Shown in pieces: positions 1 through 11,773 of a stretch of 64,000 bases of DNA. This stretch comes from Saksenaea vasiformis B4078 (taxonomy: Eukaryota > Mucoromycota > Mucoromycetes > Mucorales > Saksenaeaceae): positions 62,001-126,000 of the forward strand of contig JNDT01002287.1 in NCBI GenBank assembly GCA_000697055.1, given 5' to 3'. A program made the translations under genes and the position numbers. Within the stretch, counting starts at the first letter, position 1. Each line of letters starts with the position of its first letter. Below the pieces are notes generated by a model. It was given only the letters and a program-made list of their open reading frames with translations. It ran no database searches and was not told where the DNA came from.

Positions 1-132
1 TATATTTAAAGAGATGAAAAGAATGGTATCAATAAAGCAATTGAATGGCACCAGAAAGCAGCGGATCAAGGGAATTCATGGGCGAGAAGCGCACTTGATG
101 GCTTAATGAGAGAAGGATGGAGAATTGAGTAA
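1..132 (+). pseudogene. 3' end of a Sel1-repeat gene, probably broken
   Basis: Frame 1 reads a last Sel1-type helix pair (AIEWHQKAADQGN, then an LMREGWRIE tail) ending in TAA at 130-132. It matches the C-terminus of the MACPF/Sel1 gene at 35371-37401 (AFEWYQKAADQGN, LKREGWKID). An in-frame TAA lies at 7-9, where the paralogue has a sense codon, so the copy is probably a pseudogene unless an intron ends there. About 100 nt of 3' flank (133-235) also resembles the flank of the paralogue, so the duplication included 3' UTR. The rest of the gene lies left of the window. Confidence 0.6.
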
Positions 133-1893
133 AGTAATTGACGGTTTCTATTTTATTTTATTTTCTTCCTCAATCTCTGGTTTCCGCTTTGTCGTGCAAA
201 CCGAGAAGAAAAAAGAGATACATTTCCCTTGACGTCATGCAGGCTAAGCGATAGATAGAAAGACATGAATCCTTTAACGAGATTGTTTTGTGAAAAACAG
301 TGTCAAAGAGAGAGAAAAAAAGAAGATCCATGCGTGCGTTTAGACACTACTTATTTTAAGTGGAACCCGTTGTTCACGCCCTCCAACAGGATAACTGAGA
401 AACCATCACCGGACTACTATGATGTAAGGCTGAGTGCATCCTGGCAAAATGTACCATTTCTCAGTGTAGACACGCATCACTTCTCATCACAGAACTTATT
501 CGACTTGAATGTAACATAGTATCTATTTGATGCAAACGGTCATTCATAAGCCCTCCTTATTTCTTGCAGTCGGATATTTATTTTTGTCATAAGTGACAGC
601 GGGTTGCGACATTTGATTCTGGGAAATAGTATGCACAGAGTACAATCTTGGTATGACTGAGAGAAATATGACAGGTGGAATCATCATAACCATGTGCTAT
701 TTTAGGCAATGTGTGACAAGATAAGGTGTGCAGACGATCGACGATCTTTGCGGACACTCTTCGCCAGAAAGTCCCGCTATAAACACACTGCATTATCGAT
801 AACTGAGATAAGCGTTTGAGCTGCTCAGAAATTTGTCAATGTGGAGAATTAACGAAGAAACACTTACCTAGTATTCAACAGAGTCTTCGTACAGCCTACT
901 CAGGTAAGCTGAACGAAGTCCCTTCACAATTCTTCGAGAGTATATCGAAAAGAATCCTCCCGCTGCACTCGCCGACATGCGAGAAATATTTATGAAATAT
1001 TCGAAGATACCATTATGTCGGGCCTATTGTGTGCAGACGCTGTAGTACATTCATATTAAAACAAACACCCACCATTACTCCGTCTGTTCGGAAATCTGAT
1101 GCCAGAACTCACACGAGCATAAAAGATTACAATGAAGTTTCACGCACCCCGTCATCTGATTTCACACACACAAATTAGCTAGCGCTGCAGGATTGAATGC
1201 AGTTCCACGACTAGCCATTATGAGTCTGAGATAGAAAACCAAGTGACTTGTCGAAGCGAAAGAGTAAAGGATTTGACTTACCGTCAAGCAGCGCCTAAGG
1301 TGGTCTCACTTTTAACACAATGACGAAGACCCTGCCTGCATTTCAACCTTAACTCTACGTAGACATACAGTCAATACATGATGCATAATTTAAATTGTAT
1401 CACCGGGTAATAATTTTCCTTTTATGTAGCAAAATTCCACTTACTGTCTTTGCTATTATGGAATATGAAAACGTGGACTAGCAACTACCGATGATCGATG
1501 ATGGTTACAAGTAATTTGTACAGTAAATTGTGTAAATTGATAAAATCAAAAAGAAGGCTATACGGAATCATACATCCCAGAGATCTTCGTCCTCGCTGAG
1601 TTTACACCGATTCGCACATGCCTGTATCTCTCGAACTTACCTATTGCGGTGTTTCTATAATCGGACCGACATGGCCTCGAGAATCAAACCTCTTACTATG
1701 GAAACTATCTTTTTCTTTCATCGAGCTCATTTAAATCTCTGCAGACCTTTCGATTTTTTCAAGATCAGCCAAGGTTTTCTCTAGAGACTCTAGATCTTGC
1801 CAATCAGTTTGTCGGTTGTTCGATTCGGCTTTGAAACATTTGAATATTTAAATGGAACGGCTCGCTTGATAATTCCTCATCTTTTTCATCAAC
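133..1893. other. Gene-free stretch upstream of the secreted-protein gene
   Basis: Apart from the Sel1 3' flank and the R1 fragment I see no coding signal. The last ~60 nt before 1894 are AT-rich (gaatatttaaatgg at about 1839-1852) and may hold the promoter of the downstream gene. Confidence 0.5.
380..550 (+). repeat. Fragment of dispersed repeat family R1
   Basis: This is a degenerate copy of the right end of the repeat seen complete at 8670-9530. Shared words include ttctcatcacagaact, ttcgacttgaa and atttgatgcaaacg. Only the terminal ~170 bp is present. The open frame at 265-519 runs through it and has no other support. Confidence 0.55.
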
Positions 1894-2634
1894 ATGAAGG
1901 CATTCTCCATCATTTCTGCTACTGTTACCGTCTTACCAGCCCTTGCTTACGGCCTCGTTGGCATCGACTGGAGCATGTCCAACGTGCCCGCGAATGGCCT
2001 CAAGGATATCACTTTTCCCATTTCAATGCCAAACGCTCCTCATACAAGTGGATATTATTTTGCCCAACAATATACATTTGTGGGAACATCAGACGTCGGC
2101 TATACCGGATTACAGCCACGCGAAGACAATGGATCGTCAAGTGTTGTTCACGGCGTCTTCTCTAGCTTTGTCCCGGGAACTACGACAAGAGACCCCAACT
2201 GCCATAATGGTGCGGATGGAGGCCCTGGTGTGAGCTGCGCTGTGGAGATTGATGTTCCTTCATATGACCATCCATACGATCTGGTTGTCAAGAACACTAG
2301 AGGCACAACCTGGACCGGCACACTGGTCGACAAGGTCACCGGCAAAAGGACCCACATAGGAACATATACTCTTCCCCGAGGAACGAAGGGCATCAAGGGG
2401 AGCCAAGTAGGATTCGTTGAGTATTACACTTGGAACGGTATGCCCAGCCATAAATGCAGCGATCTCCCTTGGACAGAAGCATACTTTGGGAAGCCTACTA
2501 CGAAGACCCGCGGAGCAGGTCCCGGAAGATTGACAGCACCCTACGAATATGGCGACTGCGTGGGCCAAGTCAATTTCAAGCTACAAGCTAGTGGAACTGG
2601 ATATAACACCTCAGTCGGCTTTAAAAATGCTTAA
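1894..2634 (+). CDS. Secreted DUF3472-like protein
   Basis: This is a 246-residue intronless frame. Residues 1-19 form a signal peptide (MKAFSIISATVTVLPALAYG). The middle holds the pattern I associate with DUF3472 secreted proteins: GYYFAQQYTF, then GYTGLQPR, VVHGVFSSFVPG, a GADGGPGVSC segment, TTWTGTLVDKVTG and VGFVEYYTWNG. Four cysteines suggest extracellular disulphides. Function is unknown; the family is commonest in bacteria such as actinomycetes. The gene has no intron, unlike nearly every recognised gene here, and appears richer in G+C than its flanks, which could mean acquisition from bacteria. The family call rests on memory of the pattern, not a search. Confidence 0.75.
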   Translation: MKAFSIISATVTVLPALAYGLVGIDWSMSNVPANGLKDITFPISMPNAPHTSGYYFAQQYTFVGTSDVGYTGLQPREDNGSSSVVHGVFSSFVPGTTTRDPNCHNGADGGPGVSCAVEIDVPSYDHPYDLVVKNTRGTTWTGTLVDKVTGKRTHIGTYTLPRGTKGIKGSQVGFVEYYTWNGMPSHKCSDLPWTEAYFGKPTTKTRGAGPGRLTAPYEYGDCVGQVNFKLQASGTGYNTSVGFKNA

Positions 2635-3468
2635 CTTAAGATCTCCATCCTACCCCTCCCCCAGCTCTCCCCTCCCTCCCGTATGCAGCTCTTGAAAGCC
2701 ATGCGTTGACGACCACATAATAAATCGCGACTGCCTATAAGAAAAACAAGAACATGCATCGTTAAATATATGCTTTGATCGGTGGGACAGATATGATTTC
2801 CCTGCAATGGAGCAGAATCACTTCCAATATGGATGTAAATTGACAGTCCCCATAGGCTAAGGACAAGACGCAAAACGAAAGACACGTTAAAACCTTGAAT
2901 CCTTTCAATTACAGATAGCAATAGACTACTTGTGTGTGCCCAGATCATCTGAGGCGCAAAGACTAGAAGAAATTTCACGAAAAAATGTTTTATCAACCCT
3001 AAGCAAAGAAATATGCGCGTGATAACGAGAGATTGGTATCATTTCTTTCACCTAGGTTTCTGAAAGACTACGATTATAGACTATCATATATGACCAAGAT
3101 CCAGGTGTGACAAGCACCTTACATCACGAATAGATCCCGTTAGCAGCAACCGAGTATGGACAAGCCAAAGTGACCGGTCAGATACTCAGTGTATCATTAC
3201 AGCTTCAAGGTGTGATTGTTGCACAGAATTTGGCAATTGAAACCTGTGCATACCGAGAACTTACTAGCAATTTATTAAATGATGGCAAATAACAACCATG
3301 CTCGGTTTTCTCCTTTCCAACGGTCCACAACCGTTCATACATGAAAGAACTCGGTGCAGTTTTGCCCAGTTTCTTATACGTGACCGTCGAACAAACGCTG
3401 CAAATAAAAATTCCGCAAAAAGTACTAGCGGTGCACCGGACGTCTCGATTGCCTGCACAGGTCAGTCC
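2635..3468. other. Intergenic, 3' flank and promoter
   Basis: It contains the 3' region of the secreted-protein gene and upstream sequence of NAA38. A 121-codon minus-strand frame (2631-2996) starts like a membrane segment but lacks splice or family support. The NAA38 frame stays open upstream to an ATG at 3298. Confidence 0.4.
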
Positions 3469-3792
3469 ATGGGTGACACGCAGAGAATCAAAAAGTTGCG
3501 GTCGTACTTGAACTATAATGCAAGAATTGGAGTAACTGATGGAAGAACATTTGTTGGGAAATTTGTTTGCATCGATAAGCAAAAGAATGTTATTCTTGCC
3601 CATGCCGAAGAGTACAGAGGAGGTAACGATCGCGACCTAGATGATAGGCATTGTAACCTCCTTCCAATTTCAACAGCTGAACAGCGACTTGTGGGACTCG
3701 TAATGATTCCAGGTCAACATCTGGTGAAAATGGAAATAGAACATCCGGAAGACATCATCGCAGAGCATTCCTACCCGGACTTTTACACATAA
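3469..3792 (+). CDS. NAA38: NatC auxiliary subunit NAA38 (LSMD1), Lsm fold
   Basis: This 107-residue Lsm-fold protein is the small auxiliary subunit of the NatC N-terminal acetyltransferase, which modifies Met-Leu/Ile/Phe-type N-termini in the cytosol. Diagnostic blocks are RIGVTDGRTFVGKFVCIDKQ (Sm1), KNVILAHAEEY and RLVGLVMIPGQHLVKMEIE (Sm2), matching the NAA38 pattern of TDGR, a C.D....NVILG block and LGL.M.PG.H. I start at the ATG at 3469, just before the Lsm core. The frame remains open to an ATG at 3298, which would add 57 low-complexity residues, and an AG at about 3460 could be a splice acceptor, so the N-terminus is uncertain. Confidence 0.85.
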   Translation: MGDTQRIKKLRSYLNYNARIGVTDGRTFVGKFVCIDKQKNVILAHAEEYRGGNDRDLDDRHCNLLPISTAEQRLVGLVMIPGQHLVKMEIEHPEDIIAEHSYPDFYT

Positions 3793-4559
3793 AAAAGTAG
3801 ATACAATATTCTCTTAATTGATTGCTAGTAAAGGGATTGCATTGGCAGTAGTATATCGGTGTGATATTAAGCATTCAGCGCTTTCATTTCTGGATATGCG
3901 TTGGTCTGCTGTAGGCCTTTGAGACAGAGAAAAACGGACGTCCTTTTCATCTATCCTGTACCTAAAGATTACGAAGTTGCGGCACAAGATCATATACTAA
4001 GATGACATAGAATCGCCACACTTGCTTTCACACCGAATGGTAATTATCACCTGTTGCGTGGTCGTTGGTTTCCGGTCTCTTTAACGTTCCTTAAGCTTCG
4101 TAACCTAGTTGCTTACTATTTGATCTACAACAGACTGGACAGCTTCAATATCGATCTCGTCGGCAGGGTCTGCTAGTGATGGTACTATCGGGAGAGTCGT
4201 TCGCGATGGATTCATTCTAGTGGTTCATATTATTTTCGAGTATCATCGAAGATTATCTGATCCACTTTGTGTGGTTAGTGCTCTTCTTCATAGAAGACGA
4301 CACCTTGAAGATTATTAGGTACCTATTGCTTGCTATGGATATTATTTTCTGCGTTCCGAAGTTTATGCTAGTTCAACGGGACTTGCCTCTAAAGGGACTG
4401 CTGGATGTAACCCAATTGAATGGAGACGAAGCCCTTAATCCTACGACCTATATCCGTTCCTGGGAAGGCTCTCCTGCACGATAACTACTGCTTATCTTGT
4501 TTCTCTCACCTTTGGACCCTTAAGTCCTACAAGGATATGATAACACTGTCCAGGGTAAT

Positions 4560-4960
4560 TAATGTAAATCATCCTGCTTGTCCATTCATCCATAGGAGGA
4601 TGGCCATGTCTCTAGGAACTTCCAAAAGTTGAGCGAATGCTGTGTATTCACGCGTCACACGTCGTCTCTCATAGAATGAAGAAACAGGAGTATCTTTTTT
4701 AGAAACCTTTGTGTTGTCAGACAGTAGCGATCATTTTAATCTAAGCTTGGAATCTCCCTCCAAGAGCGCCCATAATCAGTCAGCAATATTTTTCTCCTCC
4801 AAGTCTTCCTTTATGATACGCATTTGTTCTTGCAACGTGTCTGTTTATACGAGACAATCGAATCAATTTCAATCGGGAAAAAAAAGGTTAAAGCAACAAG
4901 CTTCCAGAACAGGAACCACCAAGAAGAATAGTTGCAGTGTGTCGTACTGCTTGCACTTTA
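4560..4960 (+). repeat. Dispersed repeat family R2, copy 1
   Basis: The segment aligns along its length with 40400-40770. Shared words include ttgagcgaatgctg/ttgagtgaatgctg, cacacgtcgtctct, agtagcgatcatttt and a run around caacaagcttcc/cagcaacactcg. The copies have diverged with indels. Open frames here (4269-4983) are not supported as genes, although both copies keep a similar basic peptide near the 3' end (GKKRLKQQASRTG versus GKKLNRQQHSG), so the unit may once have coded. Confidence 0.55.
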
Positions 4961-5103
4961 CTGGCTATATTCTGCATAGATAAGGATCAAAGAACTAATG
5001 TTCTTCGCATAAATAATATCAGGTCCAATCAGACCAGTTACTTTGAACCTCTGGTATAACAATTTTTGCTTTTTCCCATCACTTCAATTTTTTCTTCTCC
5101 ATC

Positions 5104-5475
5104 ATGTATTCTTTTAAGAAACGACGACGACCGCCCAAAATGCCGTCAAAACAGCAACTATGTACGGAGCTCACCTATAGAAGTTATGTTCCGTATTGCA
5201 CAACGTACTGTAAGTTTACCCTTACTATTATTATGTATCTAAAGCTTCTGCTTCCGCGGAGACAAACCGATTCCAATAGTGAGAATCATCGTAAAAAAAC
5301 GTATCTAGCCCAAGTACGTATTTGGTTCAGTTTTATTTATGTACAATATCTATTTTCCTTTTGTAGTGGACAAGACACCCATCAGTGTTATCAAGATCGC
5401 CGCTGCAGACTTGCATGTCTCTTTTATCAATGGAAGCTCTACGACGAGCGCTCTAGTCTTGATGTTCTCAGTTAG
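5104..5475 (+). CDS. Unidentified open frame, possibly spliced
   Basis: The 123-codon frame starts at an ATG after a pyrimidine-rich leader with a very basic N-terminus (MYSFKKRRRPPK). A good donor (T|gtaagt at 5210) and an acceptor (ttttgtag at ~5368) also allow a spliced product continuing to a stop near 5530. Both readings are coherent and neither resembles a family I know. It may be decayed. Confidence 0.25.
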   Translation: MYSFKKRRRPPKMPSKQQLCTELTYRSYVPYCTTYCKFTLTIIMYLKLLLPRRQTDSNSENHRKKTYLAQVRIWFSFIYVQYLFSFCSGQDTHQCYQDRRCRLACLFYQWKLYDERSSLDVLS

Positions 5476-5796
5476 ATATAAATCGGACATATCTCCCTTT
5501 CCCCTAACACTATTGAACGTAAGATCTTAGCGTCCTGTAACCGTTGTAATTTTTTATGACTTGTTAACAATGTACACATGTCAAGTAATGAAGGCAAGGA
5601 TGGCGATGCATCGATCCAGATGACAATTTTTATGGGACATATGATTGATCCGATCACACCATTTTTGGTCATGACCAGACATTGCGCTTAAACCGAACAT
5701 ACAGTGTTCGTTCGATCACGCTGTACAACGATGGAACTATCACGGGGGGATGCCGAATGGATATTCAGCGAAAGCGCAGCCTACCAACAGATATCA

Positions 5797-5802
5797 TATA
5801 AA
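5797..5802 (+). promoter_or_regulatory. TATA box of the 5865 gene
   Basis: A TATAAAG match lies 63 nt upstream of the ATG at 5865. The leader between them is pyrimidine-rich. Confidence 0.45.
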
Positions 5803-5864
5803 GGGCCGTGCTACCAGCGTAGTTCGTTTCTTCTTGTTAATATTTTCTTACCGGCTCAGTCTTG

Positions 5865-6251
5865 ATGCTGACCCATACTACTTCGACGGAAGGTGGATAC
5901 ATCCCCCAAAAAGAAGATGACCGGCCGTCTCCCAAAGAACTGGAAAGTAAAGGACAAGATGCATCCAACAGCGACGTACACCCTGTCGACATTCCTTATA
6001 TCTCACGCGCACACACCTCTCCTTCTGGATGCTACAGCTTTTACACTGAACAAAGCCACATAGTCCCCGAATTCACTGTTGGTAGTCTACCATGTAAACG
6101 TCCAGTGCCGTGGCTTTTTAAGCTATCGGATCCAAATCTGAAAGTTGCGGAACGGGACTCCCCGTTGGAAGAGTGTGAAGAAAGTCTTATCTTCCAGATG
6201 GATGACGATCCTACACACGACGAACAACGCCAACCACTCCATACAGACTGA
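5865..6251 (+). CDS. Hypothetical polar protein, 128 residues
   Basis: I use the first true ATG at 5865. The product is polar and acidic (pI probably low) with many Pro, Ser, Asp and Glu, a GGYIPQKEDDRPSPKELESK start and a DDDPTHDEQRQ tail. No signal peptide, membrane segment or known domain is visible. The upstream TATA box and continuous frame support a real gene. It may be lineage-specific and intrinsically disordered. Confidence 0.45.
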   Translation: MLTHTTSTEGGYIPQKEDDRPSPKELESKGQDASNSDVHPVDIPYISRAHTSPSGCYSFYTEQSHIVPEFTVGSLPCKRPVPWLFKLSDPNLKVAERDSPLEECEESLIFQMDDDPTHDEQRQPLHTD

Positions 6252-7365
6252 ATAGGAGCACCACGTCTATGTCTACGTCGTTAATATACATTGTTTTAGT
6301 TACATCTCCTATTACATAGTCAAGCAGAACGCTTTAACAATAGAATCCATACTATGATTCCAAATTCTGCAGCGGGCAAAGATTACATCCTTTACCGTTT
6401 AAAAGGTCCTCATAGTTGGCTGAATTTTGTGGGTTCTATTTTGTACAAGGGACTGTAGCACAGGAGAGCAATATCCCAGGGGACATGTAGTTTTCAGCGA
6501 ACTTTTATGTTATCTGTCTTCTCTCTAAGCCAGGCGCATTTGTAACGATAAGTCTCGTGAATCTATGACTATCTTTGTTTGGCGCTTGGATCATAATGAT
6601 ACAACGGTCTGTTCTCGGTTGTCTAAAGGTAGAATCACGTCTTCTGGCTCGCCTTTGCCAACCATGTAGCTACATTAGGACGACACGCAAATGTGAGCAG
6701 CCTATCGCTTTATATGTTAATACAGTTTCTCCCCAACCGGACGGCGGACTGCGAGTATAACACCTCAACGACATACTCCTTTTGTGCATGAAAGTAGAAC
6801 TAAAGCCGTCAAAATGACTTGCATACGTCTCTCTTACAGTAATCACCATGAAACCACTTCTGACTACACTGGTGGTACCATATCAAAAGTAAATGGTAAA
6901 AAAGTGGCACGTTGACCATGGACAAGAGCGTCCGGGCGCACACACCCCACATCGTCCAGCCTAGGACCAAAATTCATGCCGCCCCTTCCCATCGCTATTA
7001 CGTGGCTATATGTAAAAGCTCAATTCTATGTAGTCAGCTTCCCATACTCACTGCCCTACTTCAATACCAGCTATCATGTACGCCCATGACGAGAATTGCC
7101 TGCCCGATAGGCCTTCAAGGCTCAACTCAAATGCAATTCCTCTGTCTCATACGGGGAACGTATCTTTAACGCAATCAGTATCCGATATTGTAGAGTGTAA
7201 AGGCGTACTCCAATTCACACATACACACTTGCCTGCCAAATCTGACACCTTCCAATCGTGTCTCTCTATCCACATCTCAGGTACCCGTCACAAGGAGAAG
7301 GAAAATGTGGTGCCACCAGAATCTCTCGGAACTCAAGCATTCCTTGATCCCAAACCATTACAGCC
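6252..7365. other. Intergenic
   Basis: Several short open frames (6575-6760, 6912-7169, 7076-7402) lack splice or family support. The last 100 nt before the HAD gene are CA-rich leader-type sequence. Confidence 0.4.
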
Positions 7366-8288
7366 ATGCCTTGCATCACTCATTGTATCTTCGATATGGT
7401 AATTATCAAGCGTCTTTCTTCTCCATGTCTAAAATAGAAGCAACTATTGCGCTTTGGTTCTTTAGGACGGTCTCCTCTTGGACACCGAACGAGTCTATAC
7501 CGAAGTCACCCAGGAGATCCTCGATAAGTATGCTAATGGAGTCAAGTTTACGTGGGATGTTAAGAGCAAGCTGATGGGACGTACGGGTCCAGAGGTATGC
7601 ATGCAACAACATCTAATTCAACGAATTAAATCTTGACATGTCTTGTCTTTAGTCTGCCAAGATCGTCGTGGACACCTACAAATTGCCAATGACTGTTGAG
7701 GAGTATTTAGACATTACAGGAAAATTGCAAGAAGAACGGTTTCCTCTTGTCAAGCCGTTACCTGGCGTTGAACGCTTGATTAAGCATTTGCACAGTAACA
7801 AGATCCCCATGGCCGTTGCCACCTCGTCCCTGCGCTCAAAATTTGAACTGAAGACCTCGTTGAATAAGGATCTTTTTTCCTTATTTGACCATATTATCTG
7901 TGGCGATGACGAGGGCATCGTCAATGGAAAGCCTGCCCCCGATCTTTTCCTCGCAGCTCGGGAACGTCTGGGCAATCCACCGGCTGAGCAATGTCTTGTG
8001 TTTGAAGATGCTGTCAATGGAGTACAGGCTGCTTTGAGCGCCAATATGCATGTAAGGATTTCATATACTTCACTGAACTTCATTTTTTTAAGTAATACAA
8101 TCGAAGGTCGTCTGGATTCCCGATACGAACATTTTGCAGCTATCCGGCGAGAACGAATCTCACGGCGCGACAGTGGTGTTGAATTCCATGGAACAGTTTA
8201 ACCCAGAGGTAAATAGCATTATGTTATGAATTGTAATCTGATATCCGATCATTAGCATTTTTCGTTACCTGCTATCAGCATTTTATAA
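7366..8288 (+). CDS. HAD hydrolase, pseudouridine-5'-phosphatase type (HDHD1/GS1-like)
   Basis: Five exons: 7366-7398, 7466-7594, 7653-8051, 8107-8208, 8256-8288; 231 residues, matching HDHD1 (about 228). HAD motif I is split by intron 1: [13 protein letters not shown], the DxD nucleophile/acid pair. A small alpha-helical cap follows ([12 protein letters not shown]). Motif II is PMAVATSS, the motif III lysine is in [10 protein letters not shown], and motif IV is [14 protein letters not shown]. All exon junctions keep phase. The family dephosphorylates small sugar phosphates and nucleotides; yeast 2-deoxyglucose-6-phosphate phosphatases are related. Substrate cannot be set from sequence. The C-terminal exon is short and inferred from frame alone. 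Confidence 0.9.
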
Positions 8289-8669
8289 AGATATCACAGC
8301 TGTTGCTGTGAAATACAGCATACCTTTCAACAGCATTAAAGTAAAAAACTACGACACTATACCTCTTAGGTCTAAGATGGTCATCGGAGAAAACGTCTGT
8401 GCTGCCGTTTTAGCCGTTGATAATCCTAATCGATCTAGTGGCGGTGTATTTTGGACATCTTTCATTGATAGCCCATTGTACAAGCCTGCACAGGTGGTCT
8501 TGCTGAACGAATGAAAATTACATAGATCTCGGTACTGCTATTTTTGCCTCAAAGATGCATAGCGTTAAATCGGCACTGGTCTGGCCCACCGCCAGCATGG
8601 ATTATATCTAGCATATCATCCTTCGTTAACAAAAAAGGAGATTTTTTTTGGAGACGATGCTGGTACACT

Positions 8670-9530
8670 GTTTATTGAATGGAATTTTACGCTACTCTAT
8701 GTAAATTTTGCGTCCATCAAGAGCCAGTTTCGCGCTAAGGAAAGGATGAAATATGCGGTTATCAGTATATAAATTGGCAATAAAATAATACTCTATTTAC
8801 ATCAACTTGGTCCCCAGATGGGCGCAAAATTTATTCGAGCAGCATAAAAATTCATTCACGGTAAGTAAATGGAAGATGCTTTGGTGCAATTCATTTACCA
8901 CCGAAAGGTATTCCCATTTAATAATGGGGACCGGTGCCCCACCTTGGACGGGTGGGCCCGGTGAAAATTGAAAATGGCCATGCAGCCGAGATTGATAGCA
9001 GTACAGAGGACTTGGACGATGCAGCACCTGGTGAGGATTTGAAGGATAACAATGAGTGACAACTGGGCATACAAATGGATATCATTTCATTTACCGAATG
9101 TGACAAGAGGGAGCTCACTCAGCCAAGGTGATTCGAACAGAGGTCTTGTAGGCTAAAATATAAACATGGAGAATGAATGATCCTGTATACGTTTTGATGA
9201 ATTGACATCCTTACCGGGATTTTTTTTTGTAACGAACAGAGCCAAAGAAAAAAATGATTCATGCTATTCCTTTAAATACGGATCATTTTGGATGGAGCCT
9301 GTCCCTATCGTGAGACGTTTTTACTGCTTCCGATAGGGTCCTGGGAATCCATCACTGGAGCACCCACAATGCAAGACTCAGGTCATTGAGGCGCGAACTA
9401 TTCCTTGGATTAACGCAGAATAAACCATTTCTCACCGCAAAGACGTATCACCTTCCGCGCAAGATTTATTTAACTTGAACGTAGTGTGATATTTATTTGA
9501 CGCAGATGCTCAGTCAACATCCAGTAAATC
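8670..9530 (+). mobile_element. Dispersed repeat R1, copy A (~860 bp, hairpin at left end)
   Basis: The left end (8670-8860) is a large imperfect inverted repeat: gaattttacgctactcta.. and ..ttgcgtccatcaagagcca pair with the reverse complement of ggtccccagatgggcgcaaa and ttattcgagcagcataaaa. The remainder to 9530 is collinear with 18510-19063 and inverse to 51795-52330. There is no coding capacity, so it is a non-autonomous element resembling a MITE or foldback element. Relative to copy B it carries about 220 bp more between ~8830 and 9040. Confidence 0.75.
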
Positions 9531-9833
9531 CCCTATCTGAAAGTTGCAGGCTCCCTTCTCATAAGACCAAGCTTAAATACGTGTAAAGGTCTAGTAAACT
9601 GTAAAATCAGTGATCAGCCAGTTGCTGACGGTTATAACGACTAGCACAAATATAGTCGCTCCCCCCTTTGAGGACACTACAAGCTCACACCCGCAATCCA
9701 CATTTATCTTCCCCGGATCAATATTTACTGGCAGCAACCCGCAAAATGCAAAAATGATGCGTTTATAAAATAAGGAAAGAAAAAACAACCGTTCTGACGT
9801 TGTTTCTTGTTATCCAGTACAATAGTATACAGT

Positions 9834-11773
<1,940 letters not shown>

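Noticed and set aside
2631..2996. Minus-strand 121-codon frame with a hydrophobic start
   Set aside because: It overlaps the 3' flank of the secreted-protein gene, has no splice or family support and low-quality composition in its second half.
6265..6284. The phrase gtctatgtctacgtcg shared with 43168-43183
   Set aside because: The match is short and its flanks do not align, so it is probably chance.
7076..7402. Plus-strand 108-codon frame upstream of the HAD gene
   Set aside because: It overlaps HAD exon 1 in a different frame; the HAD exon carries motif I and is certain.
9095..9135. tRNA gene candidate (ttcgaatc / ggctgagtg words)
   Set aside because: The A-box-like and B-box-like words are in the wrong order and no cloverleaf can be drawn; kept only as a low-interest note on the repeat.
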